A DNA stretch of 17,365 nt, taken from NCBI GenBank assembly GCA_947623775.1, contig CANQHL010000024.1, positions 1 through 17,365 of the forward strand. Direction: 5' to 3'. Both the position numbers and the translations under genes were made by a program. The DNA is from an uncultured Clostridia bacterium (GTDB lineage Bacteria; Bacillota; Clostridia; Christensenellales; UBA1242). Position 1 is the stretch's first letter; the number at the start of each line of letters is the position of its first letter. The notes below the pieces were generated by a model. That model ran no database searches and had not been told where the DNA came from. It worked only from the letters and a program-made list of their open reading frames with translations. Positions 7,420 to 13,912 of the stretch are shown here, piece after piece.

Positions 7420-7530
7420 TTTAATAAGTCAAATTCATGTTTTTGCAATGCCTTTGCAATTTTATAAATGCTTTTGCAAATGCCTAAACAATTTAATAAG
7501 TCAATTTATGCTTTTTAAACGCCTAGGCAA
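7420..7530. repeat. Degenerate tandem and direct repeats upstream of the sulfatase-type gene
   Basis: TTTAATAAGTCAA occurs twice (7420-7432 and 7492-7504), exactly 72 bases apart. Interleaved are three imperfect copies of ATGYTTTTGCAAATGCCT (7437-7453, 7468-7485 and 7508-7524). On the minus strand the first element reads TTGACTTATTAAA and could provide a -35 box. The copy nearer the gene is followed 17 bases later by CATATT, a weak -10 candidate. Confidence 0.55.
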
Positions 7531-7559
7531 AATGCAATCATCTTAAACAATATAGCAAT

Positions 7560-7586
7560 AAAACGAACCAACCAGAGGTCCGTTTT
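7560..7586 (-). terminator. Probable (partial) terminator after the YIDP-motif gene
   Basis: A 10-bp stem (7560-7569 with 7577-7586), fully paired on the minus strand if one G-U wobble is allowed, encloses a 7-base loop. It lies 5 bases past the stop codon of the small membrane protein. The T-tract after it is interrupted (TTTTATTGC), so it may let some transcription through to the sulfatase-type gene. Confidence 0.55.
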
Positions 7587-7591
7587 ATGTA

Positions 7592-8050
7592 TTATTTTTT
7601 ATCTTCGCCGTTGTCACCGTCTTGATTTTGCGTTTTTGGCTGATCTTGTTTTTCATCATTTGTCTCTTCGCTTTTTGCGGCGTCTTTTTCGGTTTTTGTT
7701 TCGTCAACTTGTGTGTCAGTTTCTTTCTCTGCCTCTTCCGTCTCAGTTTTTGTTTCCGAAGCCTCAGTTTCAGTTGCTGTTTCAGTGGCGTCTGTTTCCT
7801 TTTCATTGCCCTCTGATGAATTTTCTTCATCGATTAAAACAACATCTTTTTCAACTTCTTTGTTTTTGTTTGGATCGGTTTTCATAATTTTCTTAACGTT
7901 GTTTTTAACTTTCTTCCAAATAATGATTGCCGAAGCCGCAATAGCAACTGCAATTGCTGCAACTGATGATAAAAGAACTGATGTTGCTGCAGGGTCAATA
8001 TACAAAAGTTGAGATTGAATGCCGCTGCATATTAAACCTAATAATTCCAT
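7592..8050 (-). CDS. Small one-helix membrane protein with YIDP motif and Glu/Thr-rich tail
   Basis: This 152-residue protein is not one I can name. Residues 17-20 read YIDP, just before a single Ala/Ile-rich membrane helix (about 24-45) followed by a basic patch (KKVKNNVKK). By the positive-inside rule the tail should be cytoplasmic, with the short YIDP end outside. From about residue 75 to the end it is low-complexity, made mainly of Glu, Thr, Lys, Asp and Ala, and probably disordered. I recall short YIDPGTGS-plus-helix proteins encoded beside sulfatase-superfamily genes in other bacteria, and this looks like a variant of that pattern. The start is firm: GGAGGTGAAATC precedes the ATG. It lies 15 bases after the stop of the YidC fusion gene, so the two are one operon. 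The other frame open through the tail is a compositional shadow. Confidence 0.8.
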   Translation of the reverse strand: MELLGLICSGIQSQLLYIDPAATSVLLSSVAAIAVAIAASAIIIWKKVKNNVKKIMKTDPNKNKEVEKDVVLIDEENSSEGNEKETDATETATETEASETKTETEEAEKETDTQVDETKTEKDAAKSEETNDEKQDQPKTQNQDGDNGEDKK

Positions 8051-8065
8051 GATTTCACCTCCTTT

Positions 8066-10174
8066 TTATTGCTTTTTGTTATTTTGTTTTGATATTAACG
8101 ACTTTAATATATATCTTGCACCCTCTTTGCCTGCATGTCCATGATTGTAGGTGAAGTTTTTGTAATATTCATCAATTTGTTGTTTGTATTTTTCGCCGTC
8201 TTTAAATAAATTATCTATTGTCTCCGGAAGTTTTGAAATATCTTCCTTATTTACGGCAACCCCGATTATGTTGCGGAGTTGGATTTCAATTGGAGTTATT
8301 CCAATCTTTTCCCAGTTGGGATTTAACGTTTTCATCTTGGTGTTTATAAACAGCACCGGTTTGCCTGTTGCAAAAGCAAATTCCGCTGAAATGCCCGACC
8401 AATCGGTGATAAGAAGGTCGGAACTGTAAATTGATTTATTGCTTGAAAAGTCAAGTTCAAATGTAAGTTTTTCTTTGTCGTAATCCTTATAGCGTTCAAC
8501 AATTTCATTCATTTGCACGCCAAATCTTTTTACATATTCAGGGTGCGGCCTTACAGTGAGATGATAGTTTCCATCACCAAGTGCCTTTATTATATCGTCT
8601 ATACATGAATCCAAAATGTTGTCCTCGTTCCATGTCGGAGCGATAAGTATTTCTTTTCTTCCACCCTCACTTACGACTTCGTCTTGTTCTTTTTTCTTAA
8701 AGTCCTCAACCAAGTTGTCAAGCAGAGGAAATCCAAATTCAACCAGTGTTTTTTCCTTTAATTTGTAAACCTGCTCAGTGGCACGAACTTCGCTTGCGAC
8801 GTGCGGTCCACTGCAGAAAATTGTATCAAACGCATCAAGTGCGCCCTCTTTGAATCCCATATGTACGCTCATAGAATCATGTGGCACATAAATGTATTCA
8901 ATATCCTTTTTTATAAATGAACGTTTTAAATAATATTTGTCAAGGTCAGGTGTTGTCATTATGAAAATGTCCGCCTCAACAAGCATCATAAGTAGTGCCG
9001 TCTTTTTCAAACTTATAAAATATGGTTTTATTCTCGGTTGCTGTTTGGCAATTTCAAAAATCACATCATTATAATCATTTGTTACATAGTGGAGTACTAC
9101 ATCTGAACTTTTCAAAAGTTCTGCTATTATATCTTTATAATATTTATAAAACCCACTTTTTTCAGAATAGAAAACTATATGTTTGTTTACAATATGTTTG
9201 AATTTTTTGTAATCCTCTTTCTCTCTTGCCTTCATTTCTTTGTAAAGAGGGTCTTTTTTATCAATCACACCAAATGCCTTTGATTCTGCCAACGCCTTTC
9301 GGCTTGCTTCAAGTGCCTCATAATCAACATATTTCTTCGGATTGATTAAAGCATTTAATAAGTACATCACGGCAATTGACATCAAGTTGCTTGCAGTCCA
9401 ATATAGAGCGGTTGCGGTTGGAACAAAAATACCAAGAACCAAAGACAATCCAACGCTTAAAAGCATTATTCCATATTTATTGATTTTCCCCTGCTCATGC
9501 TGAATAACATTGGATAGATTTTGCGTGAAGCACATTACCCATGATGAGAGAGCGGCAATAATTGGAACTACAACATACCATCCGCCAACATTGCTTGTCA
9601 CAACCAATAAATCAAGTCCGCAGAAGCCTGTTCTAAATTGCATAACCCTTTCAACAAGGCTTGCAAGCACATCGGCATTGACACCCTCAATTGCAGAAGA
9701 TGCAGTTATTGTGCCATTTTTTATCGCTTCAATGATTTGTATTTGAAAAGAAGAATCTCCCGTGTCGGCATTGATAAATTTTGCAAGTGACTCAATCACG
9801 CCATCAGACGTTCCGAATAAATAGCCAAGTGGTCTGTTTATAACATAAACAACTCCGAGAAGCAGTACAATTTGTATAATGAGTGGAATAAGTGATGCAA
9901 AAGGATGATATTTTTCCTTTTTATATAACTTTGATTGCTCTTCGGCAATTGCATCAAAGTTTCCGCTTAACTTTGCTTTGATGAAATTGATTTGCGGCTG
10001 TATTTTAACCATCAAAATGGAATTTTTTTGAATCCATACCGAAATTGGCATCAATAATATTTTTGTTATGAGAGTGAAAAGAATTATGGCAATACCATAA
10101 TTTTTTATCAATAAAAAACAACCTTTCATTAAGTAGCCGAGCGGCACACATATGTAATAGAGTACAGAATCCAT
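8066..10174 (-). CDS. Fusion of YidC-type insertase and CDP-glycerol glycerophosphotransferase-like enzyme
   Basis: The 702-residue protein has two parts. Residues 1 to about 280 match YidC2/Oxa1: a first helix ending in FTLITKILLMP, a cytoplasmic helical loop with QKNSILMVKIQPQI, a PFASLIPLIIQ helix and later helices (about 198-216, 235-252 and 258-276). The conserved groove Arg of YidC appears to be Lys38. After a charged linker (about 281-325) comes a TagB/TagF-like Glyphos_transf domain, with His432 in VPHDS, APTWNE (512-517), VRPHPEY (541-547, His544) and ITDWSGISAEFAF (589-601). In TagF the corresponding His residues are catalytic. That family polymerises or transfers glycerol-phosphate-type units from CDP precursors at the inner face of the membrane. 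The insertase part may therefore act as a membrane anchor or channel-like platform rather than a general insertase. The ribosome binding site is AAGGGA, 6 bases upstream. A consensus promoter lies upstream at 10294-10322. Confidence 0.87.
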   Translation of the reverse strand: MDSVLYYICVPLGYLMKGCFLLIKNYGIAIILFTLITKILLMPISVWIQKNSILMVKIQPQINFIKAKLSGNFDAIAEEQSKLYKKEKYHPFASLIPLIIQIVLLLGVVYVINRPLGYLFGTSDGVIESLAKFINADTGDSSFQIQIIEAIKNGTITASSAIEGVNADVLASLVERVMQFRTGFCGLDLLVVTSNVGGWYVVVPIIAALSSWVMCFTQNLSNVIQHEQGKINKYGIMLLSVGLSLVLGIFVPTATALYWTASNLMSIAVMYLLNALINPKKYVDYEALEASRKALAESKAFGVIDKKDPLYKEMKAREKEDYKKFKHIVNKHIVFYSEKSGFYKYYKDIIAELLKSSDVVLHYVTNDYNDVIFEIAKQQPRIKPYFISLKKTALLMMLVEADIFIMTTPDLDKYYLKRSFIKKDIEYIYVPHDSMSVHMGFKEGALDAFDTIFCSGPHVASEVRATEQVYKLKEKTLVEFGFPLLDNLVEDFKKKEQDEVVSEGGRKEILIAPTWNEDNILDSCIDDIIKALGDGNYHLTVRPHPEYVKRFGVQMNEIVERYKDYDKEKLTFELDFSSNKSIYSSDLLITDWSGISAEFAFATGKPVLFINTKMKTLNPNWEKIGITPIEIQLRNIIGVAVNKEDISKLPETIDNLFKDGEKYKQQIDEYYKNFTYNHGHAGKEGARYILKSLISKQNNKKQ

Positions 10175-10196
10175 AATTTTCCCTTATCGCAATGTC

Positions 10197-10218
10197 TTGG
10201 TGGCGGTTTCACCACCAA
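10197..10218 (-). promoter_or_regulatory. Hairpin in the leader of the YidC-fusion messenger
   Basis: A perfect 7-bp stem (10197-10203 with 10212-10218; TTGGTGG/CCACCAA) encloses an 8-base loop and ends 22 bases before the start codon. It lacks a following T-tract on the minus strand, so it is not a terminator. It lies upstream of the ribosome binding site without masking it. Confidence 0.45.
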
Positions 10219-10293
10219 TTAATTTAATCTTTATATAGTTTAAACAATCAAATGGCTCGAAAAATCTGGGCTGTGAAGTTCAAACCCAAAACT

Positions 10294-10322
10294 ATTATAT
10301 ATTTAAGCAGTCGCATTGTCAA
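10294..10322 (-). promoter_or_regulatory. Consensus promoter of the surface-polymer operon
   Basis: On the minus strand a perfect TTGACA (10317-10322) is followed after exactly 17 bases by a perfect TATAAT (10294-10299). Transcription would start near 10287, giving a leader of about 113 bases. This is the strongest promoter in the window. Confidence 0.85.
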
Positions 10323-10364
10323 GTAAAAGATAAAAATTCATTTAAAAAAGTGTCAATGCTTATT

Positions 10365-10392
10365 TTGACGGATTTTGTTCAATTTTTACAAT
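10365..10392 (+). promoter_or_regulatory. Possible second promoter of the transporter operon
   Basis: TTGACG (10365-10370) and TACAAT (10387-10392) are 16 bases apart on the plus strand, about 97 bases before the first gene. A transcript from here would read through the inverted repeat at 10427-10456. Confidence 0.4.
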
Positions 10393-10418
10393 TTTTAAAG
10401 AAAATTTTACAAAATCGC

Positions 10419-10448
10419 TTGACATATCACGCCAATATCGTTTATCAT
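10419..10448 (+). promoter_or_regulatory. Promoter of the transporter operon
   Basis: A perfect TTGACA (10419-10424) and TATCAT (10443-10448), one base from consensus, are 18 bases apart. The predicted transcription start near 10455 lies inside the right arm of the inverted repeat. The first gene follows with AAAGGG (10475-10480) and ATG at 10489. Confidence 0.65.
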
Positions 10449-10456
10449 AGGCGTGA
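10427..10456. promoter_or_regulatory. Likely operator: inverted repeat flanking the -10 box
   Basis: TCACGCC (10427-10433) and its exact inverse GGCGTGA (10450-10456) are separated by 16 bases. One arm lies within the promoter spacer and the other covers the transcription start. Binding of a dimer here would block RNA polymerase. The regulator is not known; the winged-helix domain encoded by the last gene of the operon is a candidate. Confidence 0.55.
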
Positions 10457-10488
10457 AAAAACTTAAAAATGAATAAAGGGCATACGAA

Positions 10489-11487
10489 ATGAAAAAATTA
10501 TTAGCACTATTTTCTATATTCTTAATTATCTGTTGCGGAGCAATTCTAAAAGCAACACTTGTAAAGAAATCAATCCTTATTTACACATCAATGGAGGAAT
10601 ATGCCGTTGCACTGCTACAAAAACGGCTGGATGAAAAATTCCCAGAATACAACATCAAGTTTGTAACCAAGTCAACAAGCGAAATCGCAACCAAAGTTGA
10701 GGTGGAGGGCGCAGCCTGTGAGGCGGATATTGTGTTTGGACTTGAATACGCATATATTCAAAGAATTGTTGGCGACAACCTTGCTTACAACTTCGATGGA
10801 AGATATGATATGTCGGTGTTTGAGGACGACCTCGCCCCTGATGAACTTAAGGACTACACTATCCCAAGTTGCAGAGAGGGAATAAGCATTATTGTAAATA
10901 ATTCCGTCCTTGAAGAAAAAAATCTACCAAAACCAACATCTTATCTTGATTTGACAAACCCAATCTATAAAGGCCTTATCTCCATGCCATCACCTGCAAG
11001 TTCGGGAACGGGGTACGCTTTCTATCTTGCTATGGTAAACCTGCTTGGCGAAGAAGAGGCTCTTAAATATTTTGATGATTTTGCCAAGAATGTTAACACC
11101 GGCTTCACATCTTCGGGTTCAGGACCCGTCAACGCCTTAAAAACCGGAGAAGTGGGAATCGGCATTGGAATGATTTCGCAAGCAGTTGAAGAAATTTCAG
11201 GCGGACACTCTGATTTGGAAGTTGTTGTGGCAAGCGAAGGCGCTGCTTACAACTTATATGGTTCATTTGTAGTTAACGGAAAAGAGGACAAGCACGGCGT
11301 GCTTGAAATTATTGACTATATGTATAACGAATTCACCGATGAATGTTGTGCAATGTATTATCCGGAAGCAACTTTTAAGGGCAAAGATTACGAACTTGAA
11401 AATTTCCCTCAAAATTTACGCTATTGCGATATGAGCAACAACACGACGACAAGAAAAGAGGATTTATTAAAGGAGTGGAAATACTAA
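10489..11487 (+). CDS. ABC importer solute-binding protein (iron(III)/2-aminoethylphosphonate class)
   Basis: The 332-residue protein has a hydrophobic N-terminus (residues 4-19) that is a signal peptide or anchor. Two Cys at 15-16 follow LII rather than a canonical lipobox, so lipidation is uncertain. The mature part begins with SILIYTSMEEYAVALLQKRL, the usual first strand and helix of extracellular type-2 binding proteins in the Fbp/AfuA and PhnS/PotD range. The segment SMPSPASSGTGYAFYLAM and a later GIGIGMISQAVEE fit the ligand-binding hinge of that class. It would capture a small solute outside the membrane and hand it to the permease. The family includes Fe3+, putrescine, thiamine and 2-aminoethylphosphonate binders, and the sequence alone does not decide; the iron-binding Tyr pair is not obvious. 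It is the first gene of a four-gene operon, and its stop overlaps the next start by one base. Confidence 0.85.
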   Translation: MKKLLALFSIFLIICCGAILKATLVKKSILIYTSMEEYAVALLQKRLDEKFPEYNIKFVTKSTSEIATKVEVEGAACEADIVFGLEYAYIQRIVGDNLAYNFDGRYDMSVFEDDLAPDELKDYTIPSCREGISIIVNNSVLEEKNLPKPTSYLDLTNPIYKGLISMPSPASSGTGYAFYLAMVNLLGEEEALKYFDDFAKNVNTGFTSSGSGPVNALKTGEVGIGIGMISQAVEEISGGHSDLEVVVASEGAAYNLYGSFVVNGKEDKHGVLEIIDYMYNEFTDECCAMYYPEATFKGKDYELENFPQNLRYCDMSNNTTTRKEDLLKEWKY

Positions 11488-12275
11488 TGGCTACAAAAGC
11501 AAATAAGAAAATAAAATTAAGTGTAAAAAATTTAACTAAACAATATGATAATGAAAACATGAATGCCATCGATGATGTTTCTTTTGATGTCTATGATGGG
11601 GAATTTCTGTCTATTCTCGGACCATCGGGATGCGGCAAGTCAACGATTATAAAAATTCTTATCGGACTTGTTCCGCCATCTTCTGGGCAAATACTTAAAG
11701 ACGACCAAGACATAACAAATCTTAAAATTTCCAAGCGTGGAATGGGTATGGTGTTTCAAAACTATGCTTTGTTTGAAAATATGTCTGTAAGGCAAAACAT
11801 TGAATTTGCCTTAAAAATCAATAAAAGCACTAAGGCAACGGCAAAAGACATTACTTCTTCCCTGCTTGAAAAAATGCACCTACAAGAACTTGCAGACAAA
11901 AAACCATCTCTCCTGTCAGGCGGACAACAGCAGCGTGTGGCAATTGCAAGAACGCTTGCCCTAAACCCTGATGTAATTTTGTTCGATGAGCCTATGTCCG
12001 CTCTTGACGCTTCAACCCGTCTTGAACTTTGTCGCGAAATCAAACGCGTTCAAAAGGAATTTAAAACAACAATCATTTACATAACGCACGACCAAGAAGA
12101 AGCATTTTCGCTCTCCGACCGCATAATGGTTATGTCACCGGCAAAAATTGTTCAGATTGGCACACCGAGTCAAATCTTATCCAAACCGGCAAACGACTAT
12201 GTTAAATCATTCGTTTGTGACAATATTGCCAAAAAAATTCAGTCCTTGAATAAGATTATGGAGAAGAAAAAATGA
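11487..12275 (+). CDS. ABC importer ATPase (FbpC/PotA/PhnT-like)
   Basis: The 262-residue ATPase has all the motifs of an active subunit: Walker A GPSGCGKST (45-53), Q-loop Gln91 in VFQNYA, signature LSGGQQQR (143-150), Walker B DVILFDEP (162-169), D-loop SALDA and switch His201. It powers import through the permease encoded next. It ends soon after the nucleotide-binding domain and so lacks the C-terminal TOBE regulatory/OB domain found in PotA or FbpC proteins of about 350 residues. I place the start at ATG 11487, overlapping the binding-protein stop (TAATG), with AAAGGAG at 11469-11475. The frame is open further upstream, but those codons lie inside the preceding gene. The stop overlaps the permease start in an ATGA. 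Confidence 0.92.
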   Translation: MATKANKKIKLSVKNLTKQYDNENMNAIDDVSFDVYDGEFLSILGPSGCGKSTIIKILIGLVPPSSGQILKDDQDITNLKISKRGMGMVFQNYALFENMSVRQNIEFALKINKSTKATAKDITSSLLEKMHLQELADKKPSLLSGGQQQRVAIARTLALNPDVILFDEPMSALDASTRLELCREIKRVQKEFKTTIIYITHDQEEAFSLSDRIMVMSPAKIVQIGTPSQILSKPANDYVKSFVCDNIAKKIQSLNKIMEKKK

Positions 12276-13912
12276 GCGCAACAACAGTAGACAAAAATTC
12301 AACAAAAAAACAATTTCGGCTCAGCAAAAAGCATGTGGAACTAAGTTTTGTTGTTTTGCTTATCCTCGTGCTTGCACTTCTTGTTGTTGCCCCACTAATC
12401 ACACTTTTATGCAAAATTGACGGTCAAGCTTGGGACACCGTGTTTCATGGCGGACAATTTGGAAAAGCACTTGGAAATTCACTGCTTACAACCTTGACTT
12501 CAACAATAATTTCCGTTGTTCTTGCCTACACCCTTGCATGGGCAATTTCCAGAACAAACATTAAGTGTAAAGGAATTTTCAGTACACTGCTTGTTCTCCC
12601 AATGCTTATCCCTTCAATCTCGCACGGGCTTGGACTTATAATCCTTTTTGGAAATAACGGAATTTTCACAAATCTATTCAATGCAACATCTCATCTTTAC
12701 GGATATTTCGGAATTATATGGGGTTCGGTTATGTACTCATTCCCGGTTGCATTCCTTATGTTTGTGGATATATTAAAATACGAAGATGCAACAGTTTATC
12801 ACGCCGCAGATGTGCTTGGAATTCCAAAATTTCAGCAATTTCTTCACATCACATTGCCTTTCTTAAAGAAAACTCTTATTTCTGTTTTCTTCACTGTGTT
12901 CACCTTAATTATCACTGATTATGGTGTACCTTTGGCTGTGGGCGGAAAGGTGAAAACCCTTTCAGTGCTTCTTTATGAAAATGCCGCTGGAAAACTAAAT
13001 TATTCAGCAGGCGCACTTATCGGCGTTTTCCTGCTTATCCCCGCTGTGATTGCTTGCTTATATGATTTCTTCAACAAAAACACCGAAAAAACTTCATTTG
13101 TATCACAACAATTCTCATCACGACAGAGCAAAGGCAAAGATGTCGCCGGTTATATCATTTGTGCTTTGGCATCGCTTCTTGTTGTGCTTGTAATATTGCC
13201 ATTCTGCATACAGGCTTTCACTGTCTCATATCCGTCAAATATGAGTTTCACATTCTCGCATTTCTCGGAAACCATTAAACAAAACGGGCTATCTTTCCTG
13301 TTAAACTCCGTTTTGATGGCACTGATAACCGCTTTTGTGGGTATGGCATTATCATTTATCGTGGCTTACTGCACGGCAAGAATGAAAACAAAATGCACAA
13401 AACTTCTGCATGTTATTTCAATCTTAACCCTTTCTATCCCCGGTCTTGTACTTGGCTTATCGTACATAATTGTCTTTAAAGGGTCTTTCCTTTATGGAAC
13501 ATTAACACTTCTGATTTTAGCAAACACCGTTCACTTCTTCGCTTCTCCTTATCAAATAATGTACAACGCTCTTCTTAAAATAAATTCCAATCTTGAATCG
13601 GTTGGACAAGTGCTGAATATTCCAAGATACCGCGTTATCACCGACTGCATTATGCCTCAATGTAAATCCTCACTTGCTGAATCATTTTCATACTTCTTTG
13701 TAAACAGCATGATGACCATTTCCGCTGTGGCTTTCCTTGCAACAAGTGAAAATCAACCCCTTTCACTTCTTATCAATCAATTTGAATCTTACAATATGAT
13801 TGAATGTTCGGCTGTTGTCGCATTGATGATACTTGGCGTCAACGTGCTGATGAAAGCCATCATTTATTTTATAAAAAAAGGAGTAAAACATGTTAACAAA
13901 AAATCAGTTTGA
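12272..13912 (+). CDS. ABC importer permease with two fused membrane domains (FbpB-like)
   Basis: The 546-residue membrane protein contains two BPD_transp_1 domains in tandem, with roughly 12 helices. Each half has an EAA loop that docks on the ATPase: YHAADVLGIPKFQQFLHITLP at about 174-194 and a degenerate ESVGQVLNIPRYRV near 440. Two-domain permeases of this size are typical of FbpB, ThiP and some 2-aminoethylphosphonate importers, whereas PotB/PotC and PhnU/PhnV are separate chains. It overlaps the ATPase gene by four bases and the nucleotidyltransferase gene by 23 bases, so the four proteins should be made together. Confidence 0.92.
   Translation: MSATTVDKNSTKKQFRLSKKHVELSFVVLLILVLALLVVAPLITLLCKIDGQAWDTVFHGGQFGKALGNSLLTTLTSTIISVVLAYTLAWAISRTNIKCKGIFSTLLVLPMLIPSISHGLGLIILFGNNGIFTNLFNATSHLYGYFGIIWGSVMYSFPVAFLMFVDILKYEDATVYHAADVLGIPKFQQFLHITLPFLKKTLISVFFTVFTLIITDYGVPLAVGGKVKTLSVLLYENAAGKLNYSAGALIGVFLLIPAVIACLYDFFNKNTEKTSFVSQQFSSRQSKGKDVAGYIICALASLLVVLVILPFCIQAFTVSYPSNMSFTFSHFSETIKQNGLSFLLNSVLMALITAFVGMALSFIVAYCTARMKTKCTKLLHVISILTLSIPGLVLGLSYIIVFKGSFLYGTLTLLILANTVHFFASPYQIMYNALLKINSNLESVGQVLNIPRYRVITDCIMPQCKSSLAESFSYFFVNSMMTISAVAFLATSENQPLSLLINQFESYNMIECSAVVALMILGVNVLMKAIIYFIKKGVKHVNKKSV

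Noticed and set aside
7420..7530. CRISPR-like array
   Set aside because: The repeats are short, degenerate and unevenly spaced, with no unique spacers of constant length and no cas genes.
7585..7830. Lys/Arg/Gln-rich open frame on the minus strand overlapping the YIDP-motif gene
   Set aside because: It is a compositional shadow of the Glu/Thr/Lys repeats read in another frame, with no ribosome binding site.
10134..10206. Possible leader peptide with a Pro-Pro-Pro stretch overlapping the YidC-fusion start
   Set aside because: The only start codons (GTG within the hairpin) lack a ribosome binding site, and the run of Pro codons comes from the inverted repeat.
10489..10560. Canonical lipoprotein signal in the solute-binding protein
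   Set aside because: The Cys residues at 15-16 follow Leu-Ile-Ile, which breaks the small-residue rule at -1, so I describe only a signal peptide or anchor.
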